Positions 8,915 to 18,248 of a stretch of DNA of 64,000 nucleotides are shown in pieces. Below the pieces are notes generated by a model. The model was not told where the DNA came from, did no database searches, and was given only the letters and a program-made list of their open reading frames with translations. Within the stretch, counting starts at the first letter, position 1. Every line of letters starts with the position of its first letter. Source of the DNA: Achromobacter xylosoxidans (GTDB taxonomy: Bacteria; Pseudomonadota; Gammaproteobacteria; Burkholderiales; Burkholderiaceae_B); assembly GCF_002192695.1 (NCBI RefSeq), contig NZ_MTLG01000120.1:1-64000 (forward strand), in the 5' to 3' direction. A program made the position numbers and the translations under genes.

Positions 8915-9850
8915 ATGAATCAAAATGTCTCACCTCCCCCTGCCGGAGATGCCTGGTCCCGCGTGTCTGAACGCGTGGCGGGGCAGCATTGGCCCGCTGC
9001 GACGCTGTATGTCGTGGCCACGCCGATCGGTAACCTGGGCGACTTGGGGCTGCGCGCCTGGCACGCCTTGCAGCGGGCCGACGTGATAGCCGCCGAAGAC
9101 ACGCGCGCCAGCCGCGCCTTGCTGGACGCCTGGGGCGTGGGCACGCCGCTGATGGCCGCCCACCGCCACAATGAAGCCGCCGCGGCCCAGGCCATCTGCG
9201 AGCGCCTGGCCCAGGGCCAGCGCGTGGCGCTGGTGTCCGACGCCGGCGCACCCGCCGTCAGCGATCCGGGCGCGCGCATCGTGCGCGCCGTGCGTGAAGC
9301 GGGCTTTGGCGTGGTGCCGGTGCCGGGGCCCAGCGCCGTCATCGCGGCGCTGATGGGCAGCGGCGTCACCACGGATGAAAACCCGGGCTATGCCTTTGCC
9401 GGCTTCGCGCCGCCCAAGACGGTCGCGCGCCAGCGCTGGCTGCGCACCTGGTGTGCCTTGCCCGCGCCCGTGGTGATGTTCGAATCGCCGCACCGACTCG
9501 CGGCCACGCTGGCCGACCTGCTGGAAGTGTGCGGCCCGGACCGGCTCTTGACCGTGGCGCGCGAACTGACCAAGCGCTTCGAGGAGATCGCGACCTTTCC
9601 GATGGGCGAGGGCGCGGCCTGGTTGGCCGCGGACTCCCACCGCGAGCAGGGCGAGTTCGTGCTGATCGCGCATGCGCCCGCCGAGCAGGAGATAGATGAA
9701 GAAGCCGATCCGCGCACCGATGCGCTGCTGGACGCCTTGCTGGAGTCGCTGTCGCTGCGCGACGCCGCGCGCGTGGCGGCCAAGGTTTCCGGCTTGCCGC
9801 GGGACGTGCTGTACAACCGGGCCCTGGCCCGCAAGAAATCGGCGGAGTAA
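8915..9850 (+). CDS. rsmI: 16S rRNA C1402 2'-O-methyltransferase RsmI
   Basis: A 311-residue SAM-dependent tetrapyrrole-methylase-fold enzyme that methylates the ribose of C1402 in 16S rRNA. Family motifs include LYVVATPIGNLGDLGLRA (about residue 30), AEDTRASRALL, SDAGAPAVSDPGARIV and VPGPSAVIAAL, then FAGFAPPK. The first 25 residues are extra relative to E. coli RsmI. It is followed 3 bp later by ogt. Confidence 0.94.
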   Translation: MNQNVSPPPAGDAWSRVSERVAGQHWPAATLYVVATPIGNLGDLGLRAWHALQRADVIAAEDTRASRALLDAWGVGTPLMAAHRHNEAAAAQAICERLAQGQRVALVSDAGAPAVSDPGARIVRAVREAGFGVVPVPGPSAVIAALMGSGVTTDENPGYAFAGFAPPKTVARQRWLRTWCALPAPVVMFESPHRLAATLADLLEVCGPDRLLTVARELTKRFEEIATFPMGEGAAWLAADSHREQGEFVLIAHAPAEQEIDEEADPRTDALLDALLESLSLRDAARVAAKVSGLPRDVLYNRALARKKSAE

Positions 9851-9853
9851 GGC

Positions 9854-10438
9854 ATGGTGTATTCGACTGTCGTGTCCAACAAGCCTGCGGATCCCAACGA
9901 GCGCCTGGTCTATCGCGATATCCCCACGCCGCTGGGCGACATGCGCCTGGTCGCCAGCCCCAAGGGCCTGCGCGGCGCCTGGTTCACCGACCAGGAACTG
10001 CTGCCTTCGGCGGAAGGCTGGATCCTCACGCAATCCGATCCCATCCTGGAGCAGGCGCGCCGTGAGTTGGACGAATGGTTTGCCGGCCAACGCCGTATTT
10101 TCGAGGTGCCGCTGGACCCCGTGGGCACGACTTTCCAGCACCAGGTCTGGCACGCCTTGTGCGATCTGGAGTTCGGCGTGTTGACCAGCTACGGCGCCCT
10201 GGCGCGCACCGTGGGGCGGCCCAAGGGCGCCCAGGCGGTCGGCGGAGCGGTCGGACGCAATCCGATCAGCATCATTATTCCGTGCCACCGGATCATCGGC
10301 GCGGACACCTCGCTGACCGGCTTCGGCGGCGGGCTGCCACGCAAGCAGGCCTTGCTGGCGCACGAAGGCAATTTCTATCGCAGCCGCAGCGCCAGTGCGC
10401 GCCGGGTGTGCGACGGACAGGCGGAACTGCCCTGGTAG
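9854..10438 (+). CDS. ogt: methylated-DNA-protein-cysteine S-methyltransferase
   Basis: A 194-residue suicidal DNA repair protein that removes methyl groups from O6-methylguanine. The acceptor motif IIPCHRIIG places the active cysteine at residue 144. The FQHQVWHAL helix and SYGALARTVGRPKGAQAVGGAVGRNP wing are typical of Ogt/MGMT C-terminal domains, with a shorter N-terminal domain before them. No Ada-type zinc or AraC domain is present, so this is the constitutive Ogt type. It starts 3 bp after rsmI and ends tail-to-tail with rlpA. Confidence 0.94.
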   Translation: MVYSTVVSNKPADPNERLVYRDIPTPLGDMRLVASPKGLRGAWFTDQELLPSAEGWILTQSDPILEQARRELDEWFAGQRRIFEVPLDPVGTTFQHQVWHALCDLEFGVLTSYGALARTVGRPKGAQAVGGAVGRNPISIIIPCHRIIGADTSLTGFGGGLPRKQALLAHEGNFYRSRSASARRVCDGQAELPW

Positions 10439-10466
10439 CGTGGGGCAGCCTTGACAGGCCTGAGGC

Positions 10467-11426
10467 TTACTGCGAGGCGATGCTGGGCAGGATGCCGATG
10501 CGGTCCGACACCAGCGGCACGGCGTTCAAGGCGCTTTGCCGGTCGGGGTAGGGGCCGATCTTGACCCGGTAGAGGTTGTTCGACTGTTCGACCGACGCGG
10601 GCGGCGCGCCTTCGGCGCCGAGTTGCGTGTTGATGCGGCTGACCAGTGATTGCGCGTTGGCCGGCTGGCTGAACGCGCCCACTTGCAGATAGACGCTGCC
10701 GATGCCGCCCGCGGCCGGCTGGCGCACCGGCGCGGAACCCGGGGCGGGCCCGGGCAGCGGTTCGGCCGCCAGCGCCACCGGCACGGCGGCGATGGGCGCC
10801 GCCACGGGTGAAGAGCCCGTCGCCGACGAGGGCTCGGGCACGGCCGTGGCCGAGCCCTGCGAGGCCAGCCGCCGGATCTCGTCCTGCGGTATGGCCTCGA
10901 CGACTACCTGGCCGCTGCCGGGGCCGATGATGCCCAGCTTGTACGCCGCGACATAGGACAGGTCCATGATGCGGTCGCTGTGGAACGGGCCGCGGTCGTT
11001 CACCCGCACGATGATGGTCTTGCCGTTGACCATGCTGGTGACGCGGGCGTAGCTGGGCAGCGGCAGCGTGGTGTGGGCTGCCGTCATGGCGTACATGTCG
11101 TAGGACTCGCCGATGGACGTGGAATTGCCGTGGAACTTCTTGCCGTACCACGAGGCGGTGCCGCGCTTCTTGTAGGGCTGGCCGCTGGTATCCGGCACAT
11201 AGCGCTGGCCGAACACCACATAGGGCCGGTTCGCGCCGCTGGCGTAGGGTTCGACCCTGGGCACCGCATCGGGCACCTGGTCCAGGTTCGAAGGCGGATT
11301 GGCGTCCGGCCCGTCGTCCTTGTAGTACCCGCCGCCCTTCTTGCGTCCGCCGGTGGAGGAGCAGCCAGCCACGGCAATGGCCAGCAGCAGCATCATGAAC
11401 AGGCGGGTCGGGCGGGACAGGGTCAT
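10467..11426 (-). CDS. rlpA: septal-ring lytic transglycosylase RlpA
   Basis: A 319-residue lipoprotein with the lipobox AVAGC (Cys22). A double-psi beta-barrel domain (about residues 88-180) carries GTASWYGKKFHGN and VRVNDRGPF, the latter with the catalytic Asp. An Ala/Pro-rich linker leads to a C-terminal SPOR domain (about 240-315, VYLQVGAFSQPANAQ) that binds denuded septal glycan. The enzyme cleaves naked glycan strands during daughter-cell separation. The start overlaps the rapZ stop in an ATGA junction. Confidence 0.92.
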   Translation of the reverse strand: MTLSRPTRLFMMLLLAIAVAGCSSTGGRKKGGGYYKDDGPDANPPSNLDQVPDAVPRVEPYASGANRPYVVFGQRYVPDTSGQPYKKRGTASWYGKKFHGNSTSIGESYDMYAMTAAHTTLPLPSYARVTSMVNGKTIIVRVNDRGPFHSDRIMDLSYVAAYKLGIIGPGSGQVVVEAIPQDEIRRLASQGSATAVPEPSSATGSSPVAAPIAAVPVALAAEPLPGPAPGSAPVRQPAAGGIGSVYLQVGAFSQPANAQSLVSRINTQLGAEGAPPASVEQSNNLYRVKIGPYPDRQSALNAVPLVSDRIGILPSIASQ

Positions 11427-12295
11427 GCGGATTCGTCAGGCAGTTGGGTGCGATGGCGCACCAGCAGCGGGTCGTGGTCGGCAAAGCGCAGCGCCAGCTG
11501 TTCGACCACATACACCGAACGGTGCTGGCCGCCGGTGCAGCCGATGGCGACCGTGAGGTAATTGCGGGTGTCTTGCGTGTACTGCGGCAGCCAGCGGTTC
11601 AGGAAACCGGCGATGTCGTCGATCATCTGCCCCACCAGATCGAAGCCCGCCAGCCAGGCGGCCACGGGCTCGTCGCGGCCGGTCAGCGGCCGCAGGTCGC
11701 GGTCGTAGTAGGGATTGGGCAGGCAGCGCACGTCGAACACCAGGTCCGCGTCGCGCGGCACGCCGCGCTTGTAGGCGAAGGATTCGAAGGTCAGCACCAG
11801 CGGCGCGCGGTCGGCCTTGATCAGGTCGCGGATCCAGACACGCAGCTGGCCCGGCGTCAGGTCCGAGGTGTCGATGACGTGTTCCTGCTCGCGCAGCGGC
11901 GCCAGCAGTTCGCGTTCCAGCGCGATGCACTCGGACAGCGTCGGGGTCTTGCCGCCGCGCTGCAGGCGGTCGGTCAAGGGGTGGCGGCGGCGGGATTCGG
12001 AATAGCGCTGCACCAGCGTTTCCGTGCTGGCGTCCAGGAACACCACGCGCAGGCTGGTGCCCATGGCGCGCAGCGCGGTGACCACGTCGGGCAGTTCGGC
12101 CAGTTCGCCGGGGGAGCGGACGTCGATGGCGACCGCGACGCGTTCCATGCCGTCATCCCGGGCGTTGGCGATGAATTCGGTCAGGAACCGCACGGGCAGG
12201 TTGTCGACGCAGGTATAGCTCGCGTCCTCAAGCATGCGCAGGGCGACGGACTTGCCTGAGCCAGAGATGCCGGTGACGAGGACGACTTTCAACAT
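11423..12295 (-). CDS. rapZ: RNase adapter protein RapZ
   Basis: A 290-residue P-loop protein. Walker A GISGSGKS lies at residues 9-16, a VFLDAS-type Walker B near 90, and a conserved C-terminal domain with FDVRCLPNPYY and AIGCTGGQHRSVY. In enterobacteria RapZ presents GlmZ sRNA to RNase E and senses glucosamine-6-phosphate; in other proteobacteria its partners differ. I start at the ATG giving MLKVVLVTG, the near-universal beginning; in-frame ATGs at 12301 and 12367 are possible but unlikely. RapZ normally sits with ptsN/hprK; here two cytochrome genes and a MocR gene separate them. Confidence 0.93.
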   Translation of the reverse strand: MLKVVLVTGISGSGKSVALRMLEDASYTCVDNLPVRFLTEFIANARDDGMERVAVAIDVRSPGELAELPDVVTALRAMGTSLRVVFLDASTETLVQRYSESRRRHPLTDRLQRGGKTPTLSECIALERELLAPLREQEHVIDTSDLTPGQLRVWIRDLIKADRAPLVLTFESFAYKRGVPRDADLVFDVRCLPNPYYDRDLRPLTGRDEPVAAWLAGFDLVGQMIDDIAGFLNRWLPQYTQDTRNYLTVAIGCTGGQHRSVYVVEQLALRFADHDPLLVRHRTQLPDESA

Positions 12296-12479
12296 GGACA
12301 TGATTGTGGCACGCTTTTCGAGGACGATGCCGGCGGGATGACATCTGATATGGCCGTAAACTGCCAATCTGCGCCTGTACCGTTTTGGCTCCCCTGGCGT
12401 AAGCTTGGGGCCGGATACTCGACAGATTCACATACGCGCCCCGCCGTCATGCGTTTCGGGGGAATGGAATTCGACCTAG

Positions 12480-13232
12480 ATGTTAGCCTTCATTTCCTTT
12501 CGTAGTATTTCACTGCCGCGTTTTTGGGCAATTTCCCTACTAGGGGCCGCTGCCGCCCTCCTGGCAGCGCCCGCGCCGGCCCAGCCCGCGCCCCAGGAAC
12601 GCCTGCGCCCCGACACCATGGACGCCCGCGTCGCCGCCTGTACGGCCTGCCATGGCGCGCAAGGCCGGGCCGGCGCCGACGGCTACTATCCGCGCCTGGC
12701 CGGCAAGCCCCAGGAATACCTGTACCACCAGTTGCTCAATTTCCGCGACGACCGGCGCCAGTACCGGCCCATGACGCACCTGCTGACCGGACTGCCCGAC
12801 GACTACCTGCGCGAGATCGCCGCGTATTTCTCCTCGCAGCATGTGCCGTATCCGGCGCCAACGCGCGCCGAGGTCTCCGCCGCCACCCTGGAGGCCGGGC
12901 GCAAGCTGGCCCTGAACGGCGATGCCGCGCGCGGCCTGCCCGCCTGTGCCGCCTGTCACGGCGCCGCCCTGGGCGGCGTGCTGCCCGCCATCCCCGGCTT
13001 GCTCGGCCTGCCGCGCGACTACATCGGCGCGCAGATCGGCAGCTGGAAGAACGGCTTGCGCCGCGCGGCCGAGCCCGATTGCATGGCCGACATCTCCAAC
13101 AAACTGACTCCCCAGGACATCGGCGCGCTGGCCGCGTGGTTGTCCTCGCAGCCCGTCGTGGAACCCTACGCGCCAGACGCCGCGGGTTCGATACGCCTGC
13201 CCGCGGAATGCGGCAGTCAGGCGCAACGGTAA
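12480..13232 (+). CDS. periplasmic dihaem cytochrome c (c4-like)
   Basis: A 250-residue exported protein with a hydrophobic signal segment (about residues 13-35) and two haem c attachment sites, CTACH (54-58) and CAACH (156-160), each in a cytochrome c domain of about 100 residues. The duplicated layout and spacing resemble cytochrome c4, an electron carrier to cbb3-type oxidases or from dehydrogenases. It lies 12 bp upstream of a trihaem cytochrome gene; the two form an operon opposite to both flanking genes. No dehydrogenase subunit is encoded beside them. Confidence 0.87.
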   Translation: MLAFISFRSISLPRFWAISLLGAAAALLAAPAPAQPAPQERLRPDTMDARVAACTACHGAQGRAGADGYYPRLAGKPQEYLYHQLLNFRDDRRQYRPMTHLLTGLPDDYLREIAAYFSSQHVPYPAPTRAEVSAATLEAGRKLALNGDAARGLPACAACHGAALGGVLPAIPGLLGLPRDYIGAQIGSWKNGLRRAAEPDCMADISNKLTPQDIGALAAWLSSQPVVEPYAPDAAGSIRLPAECGSQAQR

Positions 13233-13244
13233 GGGAGAGGCCGG

Positions 13245-14528
13245 ATGTCGCTCATGAAGAAAGTCCTGTCGGTCCTGTTGCTGTTCGTGATCGCCGCCGT
13301 GGGCGGTCTCTACTGGCTGGGCACGCGCGACGATGCCAGCACGGGTCCCGCCGCGGCCGCGGCCGACGCCGCAACGCTGGTCGAGCGCGGACGCTACCTT
13401 GCGCTTGCCGGCAATTGCATGGCCTGCCACACCAGCCGGGGCGGCAAGGCGCTGGCGGGCGGCACGCCTATCCCCACGCCATTCGGCACGGTGTACGGCC
13501 CGAATATCACGCCCGACCAGAAATCCGGCATAGGCGCGTGGACCGCGGACGATTTCTGGCAAGCGCTGCACAACGGCAAGTCGCGCGACGGCACGCTGCT
13601 GTATCCCGCTTTCCCTTACACGGAATACACGCGCGTGACGCGCGCCGATTCCGACGCGCTGTACGCCTATCTGCGTACCGTCGCGCCCGTGGACCAGCCC
13701 AACCGGCCGCCCGAGATGGAATTCCCCTACGACCAGCGGGCGCTGCTGGCCGCCTGGCGCGCGCTGTACTTCAAGCCGGGCGTGCAGGAGGCGGATGCCG
13801 GGCAATCGGTGCAGTGGAACCGCGGCCGTTATCTGGTCGAAGGGCTGGGGCATTGCGCGGCCTGCCATACGCCGCGCAATAGCCTGGGGGCGCTGCGTTC
13901 GGCCGACCCGTTGGCCGGGGGCGTGATCCCGGTGCTGGACTGGTACGCCCCGCCGCTTACCAACGACATGGAAACCGGCATGGGCAGATGGTCCGCCGAA
14001 GACATCGCGGCTTTGCTCAAGACCGGCATTTCGAAGCATTCCAGCGCCAGCGGGCCGATGGCCGAGGTGGTGCTGGGCAGCACGCAGCACCTGACCGACG
14101 CGGACGCATTGGCCATCGGCGTCTACATCAAATCCCTGCCCGCCACGGCGGCTTCAACGGAGCGCACGCGGACGGCTGTCGCGCCGGCGGCGATGGAATT
14201 GGGCGGCAAGATCTACCGCCAGCAGTGCGTGCAATGCCATCAGTCCGCAGGCGAAGGCAGCGGCATGGCATGGCCCGCGCTGGCCGGCAACCCGACCGTG
14301 ACGGCGCCGTCGCCCGTAAACGCCATCCGCATGGTGCTGGACGGCGGCTACGCTCCGGCCACGGCGGCGAACCCGCGGCCTCACGGCATGCCGCCCTTCG
14401 GGCAACTGCTCAACGACAGCGACATCGCGATGCTGGTGACGTACATCCGCAATAGCTGGGGCAACGAGGCGGGCGGCGTGACTCCGCTGGAGGTCAAGCG
14501 CGCGCGCGCCGCGTCGACCTTGAACTGA
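13245..14528 (+). CDS. membrane-anchored trihaem cytochrome c (alcohol/gluconate dehydrogenase subunit type)
   Basis: A 427-residue protein with an N-terminal membrane segment (about 5-26) that may be an uncleaved anchor. Three haem c motifs are CMACH (58-62), CAACH (204-208) and CVQCH (328-332). The three-domain architecture matches the cytochrome subunit of membrane alcohol, gluconate or 2-ketogluconate dehydrogenases, which pass electrons to ubiquinone. No flavin or PQQ catalytic subunit is adjacent, so it probably serves an enzyme encoded elsewhere or receives electrons from its dihaem partner. GGGAGAGG precedes the ATG. The gene ends 7 bp from the convergent MocR gene. Confidence 0.88.
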   Translation: MSLMKKVLSVLLLFVIAAVGGLYWLGTRDDASTGPAAAAADAATLVERGRYLALAGNCMACHTSRGGKALAGGTPIPTPFGTVYGPNITPDQKSGIGAWTADDFWQALHNGKSRDGTLLYPAFPYTEYTRVTRADSDALYAYLRTVAPVDQPNRPPEMEFPYDQRALLAAWRALYFKPGVQEADAGQSVQWNRGRYLVEGLGHCAACHTPRNSLGALRSADPLAGGVIPVLDWYAPPLTNDMETGMGRWSAEDIAALLKTGISKHSSASGPMAEVVLGSTQHLTDADALAIGVYIKSLPATAASTERTRTAVAPAAMELGGKIYRQQCVQCHQSAGEGSGMAWPALAGNPTVTAPSPVNAIRMVLDGGYAPATAANPRPHGMPPFGQLLNDSDIAMLVTYIRNSWGNEAGGVTPLEVKRARAASTLN

Positions 14529-14535
14529 GGCGCGG

Positions 14536-15969
14536 CTAGCGCGCCTTCAAGGCTTGCGCGCAGGCCTCGCGCGCCAACTCGCCCAGTACGCGGATGGCGG
14601 CCTGCGCAGCGGCGTCCCAAGGGTGCCCGTAGTTCAGGCGCAGCGCGCTGCCGAACTGGCCGCTGGCCGAGAAGATCGGCCCCGGCGCCACGCTGATGCC
14701 GCGCGCCAGCGCCTGGCGGTGCAGCGTCAGCGCATCCACGGCGGCCGGCAGCTCCAGCCACAGGAAGAATCCGCCTTGCGGGCGCGTCACGCGCGTGCCG
14801 GCCGGGAATTCCCGGGCGATCGCCTCGGCCATGCGCTGCTGCTGCGTCTGCAGCGTTTCGCGCAGGCGGCGCAGGTGACGGTCGTAGCCGCCTTGCTCCA
14901 GGTACTCGGCGATCGCGCCCTGGGCCGGGCCGGACGCCGATAGCGTCGATGACAGTTTCAGGCGCTGCACGCGTTGCGTGTAGCGGCCGGCAGAGGCCCA
15001 GCCGATGCGGTAGCCGGGCGCCAGGCACTTCGAAAACGACGAGCAGTGCAGCACCAGCCCTTGGGTGTCATAGGCCTTGGCGGGCACCGGCCGCGCCGCG
15101 CCGAAATACAGCTCGCCGTACACATCGTCTTCGATCAGCGGAATGCCGTGGCCTGCAAGCAGCTGGACCAGCTGCCGCTTTTTTTCGTCGGGCATCAGGC
15201 TGCCCAGCGGGTTCTGGAACTGTGTCATCAGCCAGCAGGCCCGCGGCGCATGGCGTTCGATGGCGGCCTGCATCGCGTCCAGGTCGATGCCGGTGCGCGG
15301 ATGGGTCGGGATTTCCAACGCCTTCAATCCCTGGCGTTCGAGCGCCTGCAAGGCGCCGTAGAACGTGGGGGCTTCGACCATGACGGTGTCGCCGGGCTGC
15401 GTGACCGCTTGCAGGCAGAGGTTCAGCGCTTCCAGCGCGCCGTTGGTGACGACGATGTCGCTGGCCGGCACGTTGATGCCGCCGATCAGGTAGCGCAGCG
15501 CGATCTGGCGGCGCAGGCTCGGATTGCCCGGCGCCAGGTCTTCCACCGTGTCCAGCGGATCCTGGCGCTTGAGATGGGCGGCCATGGCCTGGGCCAGCCG
15601 CGGCAGCGGGAACAGCAGCGGCGAAGGGAAGGCGGAGCCCAACGGCGTTACGTCGCGGTTGCGCACCGAGCCTAGGATGTCGAAGATGCGCTCGCTGATC
15701 GCGAGTTCCGTCGATTCGCCATCCGGATTGGAGGCGCCGGGTTCCGGCGGCAGGGAGGCGGTGGGGGCGTTGACGTAATAGCCGGAGCGGGGCTGCGCCC
15801 GGATCAGGCCGCGCGCTTCCAGCAGGTAGTAGGCCTGGAACACCGTCGACGGGCTGAGTCCGCGCGCCGCGCAGGCGTCGCGCACGGAGGGCAGTTTGTC
15901 GCCCGTGCGCAGCACGCCGTCGCGGATCGACTTGGCGATCTCGGCGGCCAGGGTTTCATACAGGCTCAA
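14536..15969 (-). CDS. MocR-type GntR/aminotransferase-fold regulator
   Basis: A 477-residue fusion of an N-terminal GntR winged helix (about 1-75, with LPSVRDACAARGLSPSTVFQAYYLLE) and a C-terminal class I aminotransferase-like domain. The PLP lysine motif CSSFSKCLAPGYRIGW is intact. MocR proteins use PLP as co-effector to regulate amino-acid, B6 or polyamine genes. The closest visible style is YjiR/YdcR. It starts 22 bp downstream of hprK on the same strand, so it may be co-transcribed. It is convergent with the cytochrome operon. Target genes are unknown. Confidence 0.88.
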   Translation of the reverse strand: MSLYETLAAEIAKSIRDGVLRTGDKLPSVRDACAARGLSPSTVFQAYYLLEARGLIRAQPRSGYYVNAPTASLPPEPGASNPDGESTELAISERIFDILGSVRNRDVTPLGSAFPSPLLFPLPRLAQAMAAHLKRQDPLDTVEDLAPGNPSLRRQIALRYLIGGINVPASDIVVTNGALEALNLCLQAVTQPGDTVMVEAPTFYGALQALERQGLKALEIPTHPRTGIDLDAMQAAIERHAPRACWLMTQFQNPLGSLMPDEKKRQLVQLLAGHGIPLIEDDVYGELYFGAARPVPAKAYDTQGLVLHCSSFSKCLAPGYRIGWASAGRYTQRVQRLKLSSTLSASGPAQGAIAEYLEQGGYDRHLRRLRETLQTQQQRMAEAIAREFPAGTRVTRPQGGFFLWLELPAAVDALTLHRQALARGISVAPGPIFSASGQFGSALRLNYGHPWDAAAQAAIRVLGELAREACAQALKAR

Positions 15970-15991
15970 GGTGCCGCCGGCCGATGCGCGC

Positions 15992-16918
15992 CTACTTGCT
16001 GCTTTGCAGGATCGCCATGGCCTGGCGTTCCATGAATTCGCCCAGCGTGTCGATGCCGCGCAGCTTCAGGATGGTGTTGCGCACGGCGGCCTCGACCAGC
16101 ACCGCCAGGTTGCGGCCCGCGGCCACTTGCAGCATGACCTTGCGCACCGGCAGGCCCAGCATGTCCTGGGTGATGTCCTGCAGCGGCAGGCGTTCGAACT
16201 TGTCCTGCGCGGTGGCGCGCACCAGGTGCACGATGAGCTTGAGGCGCATCTTGCGGCGCACGGAGGTCTCGCCGAAGATGGTGCGGATGTCGAGCAGGCC
16301 CAGGCCGCGCACTTCCAGCAGGTTCTGCAGCAGTTGCGGACAGTGGCCTTCGATCATGTTGGGGGCGGTGCGCGAGAACTCCACGGCATCGTCGGCCACC
16401 AGGCCGTGTCCGCGCGAGATCAGTTCCAGCGCCAGTTCGCTCTTGCCCAGGCCGGACTCGCCGGTGATCAGCACGCCCAGTCCCAGCACGTCCAGGAACA
16501 CGCCGTGCACGGTGGTGGTGGGCGCCAGCTTCTTGCCCAGGTAGATGCGCAACAGGTCGATCAGCTGCGCGGCTGCCACCGGCGTGGACAAGAGCGGCAC
16601 CTGATGCTGGTCGCACTGGTCGATGAGGTCTTGCGGCGGGGTCAGGCCGTCGGCCAGCAGGATCGCGGGCACGCCGCCGATCAGCAGCTCGTCCATGTGG
16701 TGCATGCGGCGGCGCAGGTCGAAGCGGGTGTAGTACGCCAGCTCTTCCTGTCCGAACACCTGGATGCGGGACGGGTGGATCAGGTTCAAGTGGCCGACGA
16801 GGTCCGCGGCCGACATGCCGTCGTCGGGAATCGCGCGGTCCGCGGCGCCCTGGCCGGAAATCCAGTTAAAGGGGATTTTGTCGGCGTTGTCGTCGACGAG
16901 TTCCTGCACCGTGAGCAT
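15992..16918 (-). CDS. hprK: HPr kinase/phosphorylase
   Basis: A 308-residue bifunctional kinase/phosphorylase acting on the seryl residue of HPr-like phosphocarriers. The P-loop GESGLGKSE lies near residue 155, followed by [11 protein letters not shown]; the signature [20 protein letters not shown] lies near 205-225. The N-terminal half is the usual Hpr_kinase_N domain. It belongs to the truncated PTS-Ntr system found in Burkholderiales, with ptsN 21 bp upstream. Such systems regulate rather than transport sugars. Confidence 0.95.
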   Translation of the reverse strand: MLTVQELVDDNADKIPFNWISGQGAADRAIPDDGMSAADLVGHLNLIHPSRIQVFGQEELAYYTRFDLRRRMHHMDELLIGGVPAILLADGLTPPQDLIDQCDQHQVPLLSTPVAAAQLIDLLRIYLGKKLAPTTTVHGVFLDVLGLGVLITGESGLGKSELALELISRGHGLVADDAVEFSRTAPNMIEGHCPQLLQNLLEVRGLGLLDIRTIFGETSVRRKMRLKLIVHLVRATAQDKFERLPLQDITQDMLGLPVRKVMLQVAAGRNLAVLVEAAVRNTILKLRGIDTLGEFMERQAMAILQSSK

Positions 16919-16939
16919 GGCAGCGCTTCCGCGTGGAGT

Positions 16940-17395
16940 TCAGAGTTGGCCGGTCGTGAGCATCTTGTGGACGATGGCCGGATCGGGCTCTGTGGCCAGG
17001 GCTTCGCGCAAGGCCTTGTTCGACATGAGCTGCGCCAGTTCGGCCAGGATGTCCAGGTGCTGCTGCGTGGCCGTTTCCGGCACCAGCAGGCAGAGCAGCA
17101 TCGACACGGGTTGTCCGTCAGGCGCATCGAAGGTGATGGGCTGGGCCAGGCGGATAAAGGCTGCCAGGGCCTGCTCCAGGCCCTTCACCCGGCCATGCGG
17201 CACCGCCACGCCCTGGCCGAGCGCGGTGGAACCCAGGCGTTCCCGGGCAAACAGGCTGTCGAACACGAGTGCGCGCGCCAGGCCATGGTTGTTTTCAAAG
17301 AGAAGGCCGGCCTGTTCGAACGCACGTTTCTTGCTCGTTGCGAGCATATCGAGCACGACGTTGCCGGCGGGTAGGATGCGCGACAAATGATTCAT
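16940..17395 (-). CDS. ptsN: PTS-Ntr EIIA (PtsN)
   Basis: A 151-residue EIIA-type phosphoacceptor. The active His is in GVAVPHGRV (His67), with the surrounding fructose/mannitol-EIIA fold. It receives phosphate from the EI-Ntr/NPr relay and regulates potassium transport and metabolism by protein contacts. It is followed by hprK and preceded, after 350 bp, by hpf. Confidence 0.93.
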   Translation of the reverse strand: MNHLSRILPAGNVVLDMLATSKKRAFEQAGLLFENNHGLARALVFDSLFARERLGSTALGQGVAVPHGRVKGLEQALAAFIRLAQPITFDAPDGQPVSMLLCLLVPETATQQHLDILAELAQLMSNKALREALATEPDPAIVHKMLTTGQL

Positions 17396-17746
17396 CGGGG
17401 CATTATATGGTTATATGACGCACTGCAATAATCGGCCTCTGCGATGCGTCCTTGGCTCGGTCGCATCATGGGGCGGCAAGAGCGACAGCATAGACCGATA
17501 GCGGGGGATTGTGGGCATTCTCGCGCCTGGCGCCGGTGCGCAGCCGTGGGAAAACGTCGGAAACCTGGGAAAACGGAATCGCCGGCGAGGCCGGGAATGG
17601 GGGACAAAGAAGGAAGGGGTACTGCAGGAGGGGTAGTTTGCCGATGCCCCAGCTGGACGTTGCGTCTAGCGGGACACCGGGACTCAGGCAGGATTTCTAG
17701 AATCGCTGTTTAGCTAGTCTCGCAGTGCGAGTGCTCATGAAGCGCG
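17396..17746. other. 351-bp gap between hpf and ptsN
   Basis: No convincing gene. The part next to ptsN is A/T-richer (TTATATGGTTATATGA near 17404-17418) and could hold a ptsN promoter. The part next to hpf has a small hairpin (CTCGCA, TGCGAG around 17720-17732) that may end the hpf transcript. This spacing is longer than usual for the conserved cluster and suggests that ptsN-hprK has its own promoter. Confidence 0.4.
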
Positions 17747-18085
17747 TTACTGCTGGGGTGGCGTGAGATTCGCCGCTTGCCGCTTCACGGACTCCGCCGT
17801 GTGACTTCGTACCTTGTCCTTGTGCTTGATGACCTGACGGTCGACTTTGTCAGCAAGAAGGTCTATGGCTGCATAGAGGTTTTCATCGGTTGCTTCACAA
17901 TGAATGTCCTTACCGCTTAGACGCATGGTGATTTCGGCTCTATGCCGCAGGGGCTCTACCGAGAGCATGACCTGGGTATCGATGACGTGATCGAAATGCC
18001 GCAGCACTCGCGCCAGTTTGTTCATGACATATTCCCGGATGGCCGGGGTGACGTCGAGGTGACGACCGCAGATGCTCAGGTTCAT
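17747..18085 (-). CDS. hpf: ribosome hibernation-promoting factor HPF (RaiA/S30AE family)
   Basis: A 112-residue S30AE/HPF domain protein that inactivates and dimerises ribosomes in stationary phase. MNLSICGRHLDVTPAIREYV at the N-terminus, EPLRHRAEITMRLSGKDIHCEA and the ENLYAAIDLLADKVDRQVIKHKDK helix are typical. It is the short form plus a brief tail, with no long C-terminal dimerisation domain. It lies between lptB and ptsN, where rpoN usually also sits; no rpoN frame is present. An AGGAGAG-like sequence precedes the ATG. Confidence 0.93.
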   Translation of the reverse strand: MNLSICGRHLDVTPAIREYVMNKLARVLRHFDHVIDTQVMLSVEPLRHRAEITMRLSGKDIHCEATDENLYAAIDLLADKVDRQVIKHKDKVRSHTAESVKRQAANLTPPQQ

Positions 18086-18248
18086 AGTGTGCTCTCCTTC
18101 TAAAAGAGGAAAAAAGGGTGCGCAAAAAGCGCGGCTGATTCGTTAGGCGTTCTCCTTGATCGAGAGGGTTCGTTTAGTACTAGTGTATAGACTCGGGCCG
18201 ATAAAACAAGCTGACCTAGCGCAAGTTCATGGCATTTTTATGGCTGAG

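Noticed and set aside
12296-12367. Longer RapZ N-terminus from 12367
   Set aside because: The family begins MLKVVLVTG; the extension has no conservation or ribosome site.
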